From Haliscomenobacter sp. (GTDB lineage: Bacteria > Bacteroidota > Bacteroidia > Chitinophagales > Saprospiraceae), in NCBI RefSeq assembly GCF_016718685.1, contig NZ_JADKCX010000007.1, positions 62,001 through 126,000 of the forward strand: a DNA stretch of 64,000 bases, written 5' to 3'. The position numbers and the translations under genes were made by a program. A model generated the notes under the pieces. The model had not been told where the DNA came from, did no database searches, and saw only the letters and a program-made list of their open reading frames with translations. Below, piece after piece: positions 18,267 through 27,708 of this stretch; position 1 is the first letter of the stretch, and each line of letters starts with the position of its first letter.

Positions 18267-19276
18267 CTATATCCCTTCCTCTGCTTTTTCCGGTTCAACC
18301 TCCCGGATGGAGTTTTTGGCTTCTTCCCGACGCTGCTGCAATACTGCGGGCAAAGAAGGAAGGATACCTGCCGCCAAAGAAACAGCAATGACAGCCAGGG
18401 ATAGCCATTCCGGCAAATCGATGTGGTGCACCAAACACATTTTGATGCCTACAAAAGCCAGAATCACCACCAGGCTATAACGCAGGTACTGAAACTTGTC
18501 GAGCATGGAGGCTAAAACGAAATACAGAGATCGCAGCCCTAAGATAGCAAAAATATTGGACGTAAATACCAGAAAAGGATCAGTGGTGATGGCAAATATA
18601 GCCGGAATGCTGTCGAAGGCAAATAGAATATCGGTGGTCTCTACGACTAAAAGGGCAATAAACAAAGGGGTAGCCGCCGTGACATGATCAATTTTTATGA
18701 AAAATTTTTCTCCGTGAAATTGATCGGTGACCGGAAAAAATCGCTTGGCCAGTACTACCAGAGGGTTTTTGTCTACTTCGACATCCTCATCGTGGTCTTT
18801 TGGGTCAACATGCGGTAAGAAGTGTACAGCAAAATTGCACCAAATATGTACGTAATCCAGCTAAAACGATGCAAAAGCGCCGATCCAACCACAATCATCA
18901 AGCCCCTAAACAGCACAGCTCCGATGATGCCCCAAAACAAAACCCGGTGTTGGTATTTTTGAGGTATCCTGAAGTAAGTAAAGATCACCGCGATGACAAA
19001 AATATTGTCGACACTCAAGGACTGTTCAACGAGGTACCCTGTCAAATAGGTAATGACTGCCTTTTGCCCCGACATGGGCGCACCATCTTCGTGCACCCAA
19101 TGGTTTTCATAGGCGAAATAAATAAAGATGCTGAACAAGAGTGAAACAGTAACCCAAACTCCCGTCCAACGCAGGGCTTCTTTGGCACTGATGGTATGAG
19201 AATCTTTATTAAAAACACCCAAATCCAGGGCGAGTAATGCAGCGACTAAGACTAAAAAGCCAATCCAGATGAACAT
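18267..19276 (-). CDS. TerC-family integral membrane protein (frameshifted in this sequence)
   Basis: Two overlapping pieces make one TerC/Alx protein of about 336 residues. The first (from ATG 19276) has helices and TGYLVEQSLSVDNIFVIAVI, the second has VVETTDILFAFDSIPAIFA. These are the paired acidic membrane motifs conserved in TerC proteins, which have been linked to manganese or other metal export and tellurium resistance. The break is near 18790: ACCCAAAAGACC reads QKTTMRMSK-stop, while one extra A gives QKKDHDEDVEVDKNPLVVL, which continues into the second part. It looks like a contracted A-run. No yybP-ykoY-like riboswitch was seen upstream. Confidence 0.85.
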
Positions 19277-19407
19277 AATTTACGATTCAGTTGATGGTAG
19301 TGATAACGGTGATGATGGGCCAAAGGTAATCTTCAAAATGAACCTGCACAATTGTGCGCATTGCTAAAGTCTTCATTCAACACCTTAAACAGATAGGGAG
19401 TTCAGAA

Positions 19408-19441
19408 AAAAAAGAAGGGCAATCGAATGGATTGCCCTTTT
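19408..19441 (-). terminator. Terminator after tRNA-Cys
   Basis: AAGGGCAATC (19415-19424) pairs perfectly with GATTGCCCTT (19430-19439) across a 5-base loop. On the minus strand a run of T (plus-strand A at 19406-19413) follows shortly after. It lies 14 bases beyond the tRNA 3' end. Confidence 0.85.
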
Positions 19442-19454
19442 GGTCGAAAATGTG

Positions 19455-19525
19455 AGGTCGGAAGCGGATTTGAACCGCTGTACGAGGTTTTGCAGACCTC
19501 TGCCTAGCCGCTCGGCCACCCGACC
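19455..19525 (-). tRNA. tRNA-Cys (anticodon GCA)
   Basis: The minus strand folds as a 71-base cloverleaf. Acceptor GGTCGGG pairs with TCCGACC (last pair G-U), the anticodon stem GAGGT/ACCTC encloses the loop CTGCAAA (anticodon GCA), the T-arm is AGCGG-TTCAAAT-CCGCT, and the discriminator is U, as expected for tRNA-Cys. CCA is not encoded. Confidence 0.95.
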
Positions 19526-19600
19526 CTGTAGTCGTCAAAACGCGCGGTTGCGCTTTGGAGAGGCAAAGATAGGGGAACTAGAAATGCTGTGCAAGTACTT

Positions 19601-19736
19601 GGTGGAAAAAGTTGAAAAGTTTAGGGTTGAAAAGTTGAAAAGTTTAGCCCCGCGCCTAGCCAAATATTTGGTAATGAGTACTCAATGTGTGTATTTCGCA
19701 CAGCTTTTCAACCTTAAACTTTTCAACTATTCAACT
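19601..19736. repeat. Word-array hairpin, GTTGAAAA type, copy 1
   Basis: GTTGAAAAGTTTAGGGTTGA (starting 19611) and the following AAAG form a 24-base arm matching its inverse at 19704-19727 with one mismatch. More GTTGAAAA words flank both arms and the loop is about 70 bases. The right arm runs into the last codons of ligA: Val-Glu-stop (GTTGAATAG) is itself part of a word. The array lies between ligA and tRNA-Cys, both on the minus strand. Confidence 0.8.
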
Positions 19737-21865
19737 AAAATAGCCAAAAACTCATCCTCCGTCAAAATCATCACCGTCCCCAACTCTCGTGCCTTTTTCA
19801 ATTTCGAGCCAGCATCCTCCCCAACAACCAGAATATCCAGGTTTTTGCTGACCGCGCTGATGTTTTTGGCACCGGCGGCCTCGGCTTTTTCCTGGGCTTC
19901 TTTGCGGCCCATTTTAGCGAGAGACCCGGTAAAAAGGATGGTTTTACCCGCCAGCGGGGCATCGGCGGATGCGGCCTTGGGTTTGTCTTCCTCGGTTTGT
20001 TGCAGATTGACGCCCAGCGCCTCCATTTGTTGGAGTAGCTCAATATTATGTTCGTTCTGAAAAAACTCGATGGCATTGGCGGCCACCACGGGACCTACGT
20101 CTTTGATTTTGGTGTAGTCTTCAATTTGCCAGTCTTTCAAGTCCAGCACGTGGTTGATTTCTGCGGCCAGTAGTTTGGAGACTTTTTTTCCCAAATGATG
20201 GATGCTCAAACTGTACAATACCCGGGAAATCGGGTTTTTCTTCGCCTTTTCAATGGCCGCTTGCAGCTTGGTTGCTGATTTTTCACCAAAACCTTCCAGT
20301 TGTGCCATTTGGGCATAATCCAGCTGATACACATCCGCAAAATTGCGTACCCAGCCCAGCTCAAAAAAACGTTCCACAATCTGTTTACCCATCCCGTCGA
20401 TGTCCATCGCGTCTTTGGATACGTGGAAGATGATGCGTTGCAGGTCTTGCTGGCCGCACACACAATTTGGGCAACGCCAGGCGGCTTCTTCCCCTTCTCG
20501 CAGCAATTCTACGGGAGTATCGGTATTGTTGATGGGGCAAAATTTAGGGAAAACGATGGGGACTTCGCTGCCGTCGCGCAGCTCATCCATCGCTTTGACG
20601 ATGTAGGGAATCACGTCTCCGGCGCGTTCGACCAGGACGGTATCACCCAGGCGCAAGTCACGGCTGGTGATGAAATCTTCGTTGTGCAGCGAAACCGAGG
20701 AGACCGTTACCCCAGCCAATTGCACGGGTTCCAGTTTTGCAACGGGGGTAATGGAGCCAATTTTGCCCACCTGGTATTCCACATTGAGCAGTTTGCTGGT
20801 AGCTTGTTTGGCCTGAAACTTGAAGGCAATCGCCCAGCGCGGGTGATGGGAGGTAAATCCCGAGCGTTCCTGCAATTCCCGGCTGTTCACTTTGGCTACC
20901 ATCCCGTCGATTTCGTAAGCGTAGCCTTCACGTTGTTGTTGCCAATAATTGCAAAAATCGATTACTTCATGGATGTTATTGCACAATTTGCGTTCCTGAA
21001 CGGGCACTTTAAATCCCAATTTTTCCAGCAATTCCAGACTTTCCAGGTGGGTAGCAAACTGATTGAGCATGTTGTTGCCCGCCTGATCTGTGGCATAGCC
21101 CAGGGTATAAATGAAGGCTTCCAGGCCACGTTTGGCTACTTCTTTGGGGTCTTTGATGCGCAACCCACCAGTGGCAGTATTGCGAGCGTTGGCAAAAAGG
21201 GTAATGCCTTCTGCCGCCCGTTTGGCATTCATTTTTTCAAAAACATCCTTGCGGATCAGGACTTCTCCACGCAATTCAACCCGGTGGATGCCGTATTTGG
21301 AAAATTCCGCCCGTAAGGGGATCGAGCGGATGACTTTGGCGTTGTTGGTGATTTCTTCGCCGATGATCCCGTTGCCACGAGTGGCAGCGCGTACCAGCAC
21401 GTCGTTTTCGTACACTAGGGCAATACTTCCGCCGTCAAATTTGGGTTCTACGCCATAATCCAGGTCGGTATCCGGGTCGATGTTGAGAAACCGTTTGATG
21501 GAAGCATCCCAATCATTGAGGTCTTCGGCATTGTAGGAGTTGGCCAAAGACAACATCGGGATGAGGTGCTCTACCTGCGAAAAATCCTCGGTTAAATCGG
21601 CGGATACCCTTTGGCTGGGCGAATCGGCACTGACCAGTTCAGGGTGTGCTTCTTCCAGCCGCTCCAAGAGTTTGAACAACTGGTCGTACTCGTAATCACT
21701 CACCACGGGGTCGTTTTGGATGTAATACCGCCACTCGTGGTAAATGATCAAGTCACACAAATCAGCATGTTGTTGTGCCGGGGCTTGGGAATGCACGTTG
21801 TGATCAGCCAGAAGGTAGGCCTTCGAGCGTTCGTAAAGGGATTTTTGGTCAGATTGGGTATACAT
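19727..21865 (-). CDS. ligA: NAD-dependent DNA ligase
   Basis: The 712-residue enzyme seals nicks in duplex DNA using NAD+ during replication and repair. The Ia domain (YHEWRYYIQNDPVVSDYEYD) binds NMN. The adenylation domain has the active Lys142 in EPKFDGGS, where Leu is usual at the Phe position. An OB fold, a cysteine cluster (CPINN... CPNCVCGQQ), helix-hairpin-helix repeats and a C-terminal BRCT domain (ADAPLAGKTILFTGSL onward) complete the family plan at normal length. ATG 21865 is preferred over the upstream TTG 21889. Its last two codons lie in a GTTGAAAA-type array. Confidence 0.96.
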   Translation of the reverse strand: MYTQSDQKSLYERSKAYLLADHNVHSQAPAQQHADLCDLIIYHEWRYYIQNDPVVSDYEYDQLFKLLERLEEAHPELVSADSPSQRVSADLTEDFSQVEHLIPMLSLANSYNAEDLNDWDASIKRFLNIDPDTDLDYGVEPKFDGGSIALVYENDVLVRAATRGNGIIGEEITNNAKVIRSIPLRAEFSKYGIHRVELRGEVLIRKDVFEKMNAKRAAEGITLFANARNTATGGLRIKDPKEVAKRGLEAFIYTLGYATDQAGNNMLNQFATHLESLELLEKLGFKVPVQERKLCNNIHEVIDFCNYWQQQREGYAYEIDGMVAKVNSRELQERSGFTSHHPRWAIAFKFQAKQATSKLLNVEYQVGKIGSITPVAKLEPVQLAGVTVSSVSLHNEDFITSRDLRLGDTVLVERAGDVIPYIVKAMDELRDGSEVPIVFPKFCPINNTDTPVELLREGEEAAWRCPNCVCGQQDLQRIIFHVSKDAMDIDGMGKQIVERFFELGWVRNFADVYQLDYAQMAQLEGFGEKSATKLQAAIEKAKKNPISRVLYSLSIHHLGKKVSKLLAAEINHVLDLKDWQIEDYTKIKDVGPVVAANAIEFFQNEHNIELLQQMEALGVNLQQTEEDKPKAASADAPLAGKTILFTGSLAKMGRKEAQEKAEAAGAKNISAVSKNLDILVVGEDAGSKLKKARELGTVMILTEDEFLAILVE

Positions 21866-21937
21866 AATATCTGCTTTAAGCGCATCCAAAAATAATCGTT
21901 TCTTTTGATTATATGCACTTAAAACTATTTTTTGTTT

Positions 21938-22771
21938 TTACTTTATCAATGAAACGGTTTTTATTCGCTTGCCATCACTTACCCGCATCCAATACAGACC
22001 CCGAGGCAAAGTTTTGACGTCCAATTGAATTTGGGAAGCCTGGCCAGCGTGTTCCAGTTTTTGGACTTGCAATTTGCGGCCATGTACATCCAGCAATTCT
22101 ACCCAAAGTTTTTGTTGCTCCAACTCGCCCTTGACCTCAAGGGTTGCAAAGTCTACTACCGGATTGGGATACACCTCGATATTGGCGGGTAAAATTTTCG
22201 CTGCGGCCAAATCACTTGAGGTAGCCTCGGTAAGGCTTAAGGAAGTTTTATTGGCACCATCGCCACTCGAACCACTGCCATTGGCGGCTACTCCCGCCGC
22301 ATAAACGTTGACGGTTCCGGTACCAATCGCAGGTGCAGTCCAGGGAATTTTAAAAGTATTGGACGTTGAGGGCCGGGTATGCTCGCTGTATTGGCGGCCT
22401 CCTAAAGTGATGAGTCGCTGTCCTGAAGGTACAGCGCCCATGGTTCCCGCCTTAACATTAGATCCGGCAACAAGCGCGGTAGTCTGATAACCAAACCCGG
22501 CTGGCGTACCCGAACCCGTCAGAACTTTTACTTCGATGGTGTAACTTTTGCCTGGTGCATAGGAGGTAACCGGGGTGGTTCCATCCAACAGTTGCACTTG
22601 TAAAGTGGTATTGTACCGACCAGAACTGTGGCAATCCCCACAAAAACTTCCCCCCAAGGGAGACCCGGTATAATCGACACCCTGCTGAAAGCCGGGACCG
22701 GATTCATTGCTTGTGAAAACAATCCAAAAAGCAGCCAAAACGGTCAAAAGAGGAAGTACAGATTTTTTCAT
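21938..22771 (-). CDS. T9SS cargo: choice-of-anchor V domain with CxxCH motif
   Basis: The 277-residue secreted protein starts at ATG 22771 with a signal peptide. A domain of the 'choice-of-anchor V' / reelin-like type covers residues ~35-185. It includes GGSFCGDCHSSGRYN, a CxxCH sequence that could attach heme c but may just be structural. The last ~80 residues (EVYPNPVVDFATLEVKG to GLYWMRVSDGKRIKTVSLIK) are a type IX secretion type A sorting domain, so the protein is exported across the outer membrane and probably anchored at the surface. Its function is unknown. Confidence 0.8.
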   Translation of the reverse strand: MKKSVLPLLTVLAAFWIVFTSNESGPGFQQGVDYTGSPLGGSFCGDCHSSGRYNTTLQVQLLDGTTPVTSYAPGKSYTIEVKVLTGSGTPAGFGYQTTALVAGSNVKAGTMGAVPSGQRLITLGGRQYSEHTRPSTSNTFKIPWTAPAIGTGTVNVYAAGVAANGSGSSGDGANKTSLSLTEATSSDLAAAKILPANIEVYPNPVVDFATLEVKGELEQQKLWVELLDVHGRKLQVQKLEHAGQASQIQLDVKTLPRGLYWMRVSDGKRIKTVSLIK

Positions 22772-22881
22772 GGAAAATGCTTTAGTTGGTAGACTAAAAC
22801 TAAACTCCAAAGTTTAAGCCAGGGTTGTGCAGGATATTGTTTTTTTAAAACTTTGTTGTCGGCTCGACAATTCTTTATGGC

Positions 22882-23433
22882 TTAAAAAAAGATCCCATTC
22901 TCAGGGTTTTTGCCCTTTATTCCACGGAAATGATTCAGGATGTGTTCAAAATCCACATCCTTATTGCCCGTAGGGTAGTAAGGTTCGGTAAGGGTTACGG
23001 TTTTGGTGCCGTAGTCAATGATGGCTGAAATCAACGGAACTTTGGCTCCTAGCGCAATGTAGTAGAACCCAGTTTTGAACTCGGTTACCTTTTTGCGGGT
23101 ACCTTCAGGGGTGATGGCTACGATAAATTCCGATTTGGAATTAAAAATATCCACTACGGCATCTACAAAATTATTACTCTTGCTGCGATCGACTGGATAT
23201 CCGCCCAATGCCCGGAAAACGCCCCCAAAAGGTGGACGAAACAAAGAGGATTTGCCAATAAACTTGACATCAACGTGGCGAATGGTGCGGAGCAAAATCC
23301 CAAAAGGGAAATCCCAATTTGACGTATGAGGTCCTACCACAACAATGTACTTCTTGAGCTGACGGGGAAAATCCCCCACCACTTTCCAGCCCCATACTCT
23401 GAATAAAATAAAAGATGCAAGAGCAGCCCACAT
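22882..23433 (-). CDS. PlsC-type acyltransferase, small form
   Basis: The 183-residue protein belongs to the lysophospholipid/glycerol-phosphate acyltransferase superfamily: an N-terminal hydrophobic segment, the catalytic HxxxxD box in GPHTSNWDFPFG, and the substrate box AITPEGTRKKV about 65 residues on. It is shorter than typical PlsC (~240 residues). Members move acyl chains onto lysophosphatidic acid or other lipid acceptors at the inner membrane; the acceptor is not predictable. The gene stands between a T9SS cargo gene and sdaA, all on the minus strand with gaps of 70-110 bases. Confidence 0.85.
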   Translation of the reverse strand: MWAALASFILFRVWGWKVVGDFPRQLKKYIVVVGPHTSNWDFPFGILLRTIRHVDVKFIGKSSLFRPPFGGVFRALGGYPVDRSKSNNFVDAVVDIFNSKSEFIVAITPEGTRKKVTEFKTGFYYIALGAKVPLISAIIDYGTKTVTLTEPYYPTGNKDVDFEHILNHFRGIKGKNPENGIFF

Positions 23434-23505
23434 AAAATCTGTTTTTACGCATCAAGATAACAGAAAAATCAAATAATAGTTACCTCCGCAAGGATATTCT
23501 AACAT

Positions 23506-24930
23506 TCAGGCAAAGGCAATCGCGATGTTTACCGCCAAGCCGCCCAAACTGGTTTCTTTGTATTTGTGGTTCATATCCTGGGAGGTCTCCCACATGGTTT
23601 TGATCACTGCGTCCAGGGTAACTTTGGCTTTGGTGGGGTCACCTTCCAGGGCAATCTTGGCCGCCATGATGGCTTTTACGGCCCCCATGGAGTTGCGTTC
23701 AATGCAGGGTACCTGCACCAGGCCACCTACTGGATCACAGGTCAGGCCCAGGTGGTGTTCCATCGCGATTTCCGCAGCCATGAGTGCCTGGCCGGGAGTT
23801 GCCCCCAAACATTCGGCGAGTGCAGCAGCTGCCATGGCACTGGATACCCCGATTTCGGCCTGACAACCGCCCATGGCAGCACTGATGGTTGATCCCTGCT
23901 TGAACAAGGCGCCAACCTGACCAGCTACCAATAAAAAGCGCACAATGTCTTCATTTTTGGCCAGGGGTTTGGCAAAGCTCAAATAATACATCAGCACTGC
24001 GGGAATGACGCCTGCCGCGCCATTGGTAGGTGCAGTGACAATGCGCCCAAAATTGGCATTTTCTTCATTCACCGCCATGGCAAAACACCCGATCCACTTG
24101 ATCACTTCCGAAAAGCCAATCCGGCTAAAACGAATGCACTGCACCCACTCTTGAGCAGAGGCATATTCGGCATCAGCGAGCAGCTTCTGGTTCATGTTGA
24201 AGGCCCGTCGTGCCACATCCAATCCACCGGGGAGTATTCCTTCGGTATGACAACCCCGGTAAACCGCATCCAACATGACCGACCAGATGTGCATCAGCCG
24301 CTCATCGATTTCGGCTTTACTCAGAAAGGTTTTTTCATTTTCATAAACGATGTCCGAAATTTTGCGCTTGGTCTGTTTGCACCATTGCAGTAAGTCCTCA
24401 CCACTGCCAATCACAAAAGGAACCAGAGAATCGTGGCCCAGTGCAACATGTTCCTCTCCTTCTTTGACCACAAAGCCCCCCCCGATGGAATAATAAGTAC
24501 TGTGGTGAATGGTTTCACCGAGCGTGTTGATGGCACTAAGTTTCATGCCGTTGGCATGAAAAGACAACATTTCATAGCCTCTGAAATGGATGTCCGCTTC
24601 TGGGTCAAAAGCAATTGGATGGGTTCCGGCCAGATGGAGTGTTTTATGTTGAACAATTTCTTCAGGTAGTGTTTTTACCTCTGCTACAGGTACGGTCACG
24701 GGGTCTTTTCCACTCAAGCCCATCAAAATGGCAATATCTGTGCCGTGCCCCTTCCCCGTGAGGGCCAGTGATCCATAGAGGAGTACTTCCAGTTTGTTGG
24801 TTTTTTCCAGCAAGGTTTGCGCAGTCAACTCCTGCACAAAGCGTTCGGCTGCCCGCCAGGGCCCCAAGGTATGAGAACTGGAAGGCCCTACGCCAATTTT
24901 GAGCATGTCAAAAACACTGATGAATTCCAT
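23506..24930 (-). CDS. sdaA: L-serine dehydratase, iron-sulfur, single chain
   Basis: The 474-residue enzyme converts L-serine to pyruvate and ammonia with a [4Fe-4S] cluster. The N-terminal domain has FDMLKIGVGPSSSHTLGPW, the family signature. The C-terminal catalytic domain contains GGCQAEIGVSSAMAAAALAE and TCDPVGGLVQVPCIERNSMG, whose cysteines are cluster ligands in this family. Length and order match the fused alpha-beta type. Start ATG 24930; it follows the TPR-like gene by 18 bases on the same strand. Confidence 0.95.
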   Translation of the reverse strand: MEFISVFDMLKIGVGPSSSHTLGPWRAAERFVQELTAQTLLEKTNKLEVLLYGSLALTGKGHGTDIAILMGLSGKDPVTVPVAEVKTLPEEIVQHKTLHLAGTHPIAFDPEADIHFRGYEMLSFHANGMKLSAINTLGETIHHSTYYSIGGGFVVKEGEEHVALGHDSLVPFVIGSGEDLLQWCKQTKRKISDIVYENEKTFLSKAEIDERLMHIWSVMLDAVYRGCHTEGILPGGLDVARRAFNMNQKLLADAEYASAQEWVQCIRFSRIGFSEVIKWIGCFAMAVNEENANFGRIVTAPTNGAAGVIPAVLMYYLSFAKPLAKNEDIVRFLLVAGQVGALFKQGSTISAAMGGCQAEIGVSSAMAAAALAECLGATPGQALMAAEIAMEHHLGLTCDPVGGLVQVPCIERNSMGAVKAIMAAKIALEGDPTKAKVTLDAVIKTMWETSQDMNHKYKETSLGGLAVNIAIAFA

Positions 24931-24948
24931 TTGGTAGGCTATTTGGCA

Positions 24949-26220
24949 TTATCGATTAAGGCTCTCTTTCAATTTAGCGATATAATCTCCCAAAGTAGCA
25001 CTAAACAGCGGAACCACATCCGTTGGAATGCGTGATTCCATCGCAGCCATTAGTGCCTTGGCATCATCCAACTTTCCCAATTCAATCAATTGAAAAATAG
25101 CGTTGGCGTAGCCGATGCGGTAAAAATTGAGTTGATTGACCAAATCTGTACTGTAGTAGATGGCACTTTGGGATTTGGGCAAACTGGTAATGCTGTAGTT
25201 GCGCAGGTAATCAGCGGCTCCTTTTTGTACCTGGGACATACAGGGGTTCAAACGTTGTACCAAAACCCCAAATTCCAGATGATTGTCAAGGTACAACAAA
25301 TCATCTTTGGAAAAACCAATGGTAAAAAAGACCTCGTTGTCAAACTGATTGCCGAGGATGAACTGGAGCAGGATGTATTCACTGCGCAGTAAAAAATCGC
25401 CATTCATCAATTGAGGGATGTCCCATTCAAAATTTTTGACTTTCCCACAAGGGCCACTGTTGATTTTTGTCGAAACAAGCCCCGTTTTCCAACTCACCAG
25501 ATTCGGAATGGCATCAATGCTTAGCCCTTCACGCAACAGGGTATTGGAAGCATGTTGAGCGAGGTAAAGGCAGTACCAATCGGAATTGAGCAAGTTGACG
25601 TCTACGATTTGTACGTCGCTGCGGAAGTTTTCGGTGGTTTGTAGGTAAAAAAGTGGGTAGGAAAAGTTGTCTCCCGAGCAAAACAAGACCGCATTTTTGC
25701 TACAGCTGTTGAGCAAATTGCGGCACAATTCCAGCTGTGGATCCAAATAAGCGCCCCGGCTTTTGCCTTGCTGAAAAGCCCAACGAGCCGAATCAGGCAG
25801 GTTTTGGGCCAGGTAACCCATCGCTAAGGAACCCCATATTGCGCCCAGTTTTGAATAGGGGTCAAGGCTGAGTTTTTCGCCTGCGTAGCGTGGGGTAAGG
25901 CTAATACAGCGTTCCAGATGCTGGCTGATTTCTGCTACTTTGATGCGGTTGCTAGAGGCTACCCAACTTGCATTGGCGGCATTGACTCGGTCGAGGGCAT
26001 TCGCCAAAAAGTAATGAATTTCCGGGTTGTTGGGCGCTGTTGCCAAAGCTCTGCGGAGGTTTTGGGCGGCTTGCGCCATATCCTGAGTCGCATAGTCCTT
26101 TTTGAATTCACGTTTGGCTGATTCGAGCAAAGTGGCAGCGTTTTGGGCAATGATTGCTGCGCCGGTGGTGAGCCAGCACACAATAATCAAGCTGAGGTAA
26201 GGGAAAAATTTGGCGTTCAT
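24949..26220 (-). CDS. Secreted TPR protein resembling the tail of DUF2723 proteins
   Basis: The 423-residue product starts at ATG 26220 with a signal peptide (cleavage after AAIIAQ). TPR-like helices follow (LESAKREFKKDYATQDMAQA, ALATAPNNPEIHYFLANALD). The middle holds VLFCSGDNFSYPLFYLQTTE and FRSDVQIVDVNLLNSDWYC. This strongly resembles the soluble region of DUF2723 Bacteroidota membrane proteins (pattern NGDNDTFPLWYLQ, VRTDVRVVNLSLLNTPWY), but no membrane helices remain. It may be a detached periplasmic version. Function unknown; sdaA follows by 18 bases. Confidence 0.6.
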   Translation of the reverse strand: MNAKFFPYLSLIIVCWLTTGAAIIAQNAATLLESAKREFKKDYATQDMAQAAQNLRRALATAPNNPEIHYFLANALDRVNAANASWVASSNRIKVAEISQHLERCISLTPRYAGEKLSLDPYSKLGAIWGSLAMGYLAQNLPDSARWAFQQGKSRGAYLDPQLELCRNLLNSCSKNAVLFCSGDNFSYPLFYLQTTENFRSDVQIVDVNLLNSDWYCLYLAQHASNTLLREGLSIDAIPNLVSWKTGLVSTKINSGPCGKVKNFEWDIPQLMNGDFLLRSEYILLQFILGNQFDNEVFFTIGFSKDDLLYLDNHLEFGVLVQRLNPCMSQVQKGAADYLRNYSITSLPKSQSAIYYSTDLVNQLNFYRIGYANAIFQLIELGKLDDAKALMAAMESRIPTDVVPLFSATLGDYIAKLKESLNR

Positions 26221-26326
26221 CGGGTTGGAAATTTGTGTAAAGATGCAGGAATTCAGGCGTAAGTTGTAGGACAGTATCAAGGATTTTTTGCGCAGCTGCG
26301 CTGCTTGGTTTTTTTTCCTTTCACGA

Positions 26327-26406
26327 CTAAGAAACCTGAGACACCTAAGGGTCACTTAAGGAAATGCTAAACTAAAGTGTCTCTTAGGTGTCTCAGGTTT
26401 CTTTAG
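26327..26406. repeat. Word-array hairpin, GTGTCTCAG type
   Basis: The left arm CTAAGAAACCTGAGACACCT then AAGGGTCACTT (26327-26357) pairs with the right arm made of three 9-10 base words (GTGTCTCTTAG, GTGTCTCAG, GTTTCTTTAG; 26375-26406), loop about 17 bases, few mismatches. It lies between two minus-strand genes, 43 bases beyond the GxxExxY stop. Same design as the GTTGAAAA and GGGTTCGA arrays but with a different word. Confidence 0.75.
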
Positions 26407-26448
26407 GTGGTGAAAACAAAAACTAAAGAAGTCCCCGATAATATTCAT

Positions 26449-26829
26449 TCACAAAGACTTTTTCCCATTGTGCACAATGTTTATACAATTGAAATTCACC
26501 AAGAAGCCTTTTGGAATTTCCAACAATTTCATGTATGTTAACAATTGAGCATCGTGCACAGGTAGTATAGTTTCAACTGACTTGATTTCAATAATGATAC
26601 AATCTTCTACAATAAAATCGGGTCTTAACTCTGCATCAATTGCTATCCCTTTGTAGTTAATGGGAATTGTTAATTGAGATACGTAACTTATTGTTCGCAA
26701 CTCTAGTTCACGAGCCAAACATTTATGATAAACACTTTCTAGGAGACCTGGGCCTAAAGCTCTATGAACATCTATAAATGCACCAGTCAAGGCATATTCT
26801 AAATTCCTGATGAAATGCTTTGTCACCAT
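26449..26829 (-). CDS. GxxExxY family protein
   Basis: The 126-residue protein carries the motif GPGLLESVYHKCLARELELR that defines the GxxExxY family (GxxExxY = GLLESVY here). The second half reads ELRPDFIVEDCIIIEIKSVE, the D...ExK arrangement of PD-(D/E)XK nuclease folds, so a nuclease-like fold is likely; activity is not established. Such genes are widespread, mobile and often single. Its AT-richer codons differ somewhat from its neighbours, which may point to transfer. Confidence 0.85.
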   Translation of the reverse strand: MVTKHFIRNLEYALTGAFIDVHRALGPGLLESVYHKCLARELELRTISYVSQLTIPINYKGIAIDAELRPDFIVEDCIIIEIKSVETILPVHDAQLLTYMKLLEIPKGFLVNFNCINIVHNGKKSL

Positions 26830-26883
26830 CTAATTTGTTTTTTTGCAACGCGCTTAATTTTTTTTGAAATACTTTAGTTGCTA

Positions 26884-27585
26884 TTAAGTAGCTATCGCCA
26901 GCGTAACCATACTCAACTTTAACCCCGGCACCTCCAGCAAAGGCAAAGCAGCTGCTTCCAGGGTAGCCCCGGTAGTCAGTACATCATCCACCAATAAAAC
27001 GTGCCGACGCAGCAATGCGGAAGCTTTGCGCACCTGAAAAGCAGTACTCACGTTGTCAAAACGATCCAAGCGGCTTTTTTGAGTTTGAGTGGTCGTGTAG
27101 GCTACGCGGCGCAGATACTGTTCTGAATATTCCACGCCCATTCCCTGCGATAAACCCGCCGCAATACAGGCACTCTGGTTGTACCCCCGCTGCCTTTGCC
27201 GCCGTGGGTGTAGCGGAATCGGTACAATTAAGTCTACCGAAGCAAAATCAGGGGCAGAACGCAGTTTTTCCCCAAAAATGATGCCCAGGCGAATGCCTAC
27301 TTCCATGTTCCCGCCATATTTCAATTGGTGCATCAAGGCTTGAACACGCCCTCCTTTGGTGAACTGTAGCATGGCCGCAGCGGAATGCAGGTGCACTCGT
27401 CCCCAAAAGCGCTCCGTAAAGGCATTTTCGGTGTTCAAATGGTGTTCGGTGTAAGGCAGTTCGCAGTGGCATTGCAAACAGATCAGACTTTCTTTGGGGA
27501 GGCTATTTTCTTCACAAGCCGGGCAAAGACGAGGATAGAGCAGACCCAGGAGGTCGTCGATCCATTCGAGAGCAGAAGGAAACAT
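26884..27585 (-). CDS. comF: ComF family phosphoribosyltransferase-like protein
   Basis: About 233 residues from ATG 27585 (MFPSALEWID); the frame also allows a start at 27666. An N-terminal zinc ribbon (CPAC ... CLQC) is followed by a type I phosphoribosyltransferase fold with YGGNMEVG, PIPLHPRRQRQRGYNQS and the PRPP-binding loop HVLLVDDVLTTGATLEA. ComF proteins are needed for DNA uptake in competent bacteria and are widely conserved elsewhere with unclear function. The gene is divergent from the toxin-antitoxin pair at 27758. Confidence 0.87.
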   Translation of the reverse strand: MFPSALEWIDDLLGLLYPRLCPACEENSLPKESLICLQCHCELPYTEHHLNTENAFTERFWGRVHLHSAAAMLQFTKGGRVQALMHQLKYGGNMEVGIRLGIIFGEKLRSAPDFASVDLIVPIPLHPRRQRQRGYNQSACIAAGLSQGMGVEYSEQYLRRVAYTTTQTQKSRLDRFDNVSTAFQVRKASALLRRHVLLVDDVLTTGATLEAAALPLLEVPGLKLSMVTLAIAT

Positions 27586-27708
27586 AATGATGAATTTCGC
27601 GGTGAAAGAAGGTGGTTTCCGCGAAAGGAAGGCAATTGATGTTGTAGTGGCAAATCCGAGCATCAAGATACTGTTTTCTCGAAAATTGACAATATTACAA
27701 GTGAAATA

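Noticed and set aside
19277..19430. Manganese (yybP-ykoY) riboswitch upstream of TerC
   Set aside because: None of the conserved motifs of that riboswitch is visible in the leader.
20300..21316. 338-codon plus-strand ORF
   Set aside because: It is antisense to the catalytic core of ligA, whose family match is unambiguous.
26449..26829. GxxExxY protein as a toxin
   Set aside because: No partner gene; the family is not established as a toxin.
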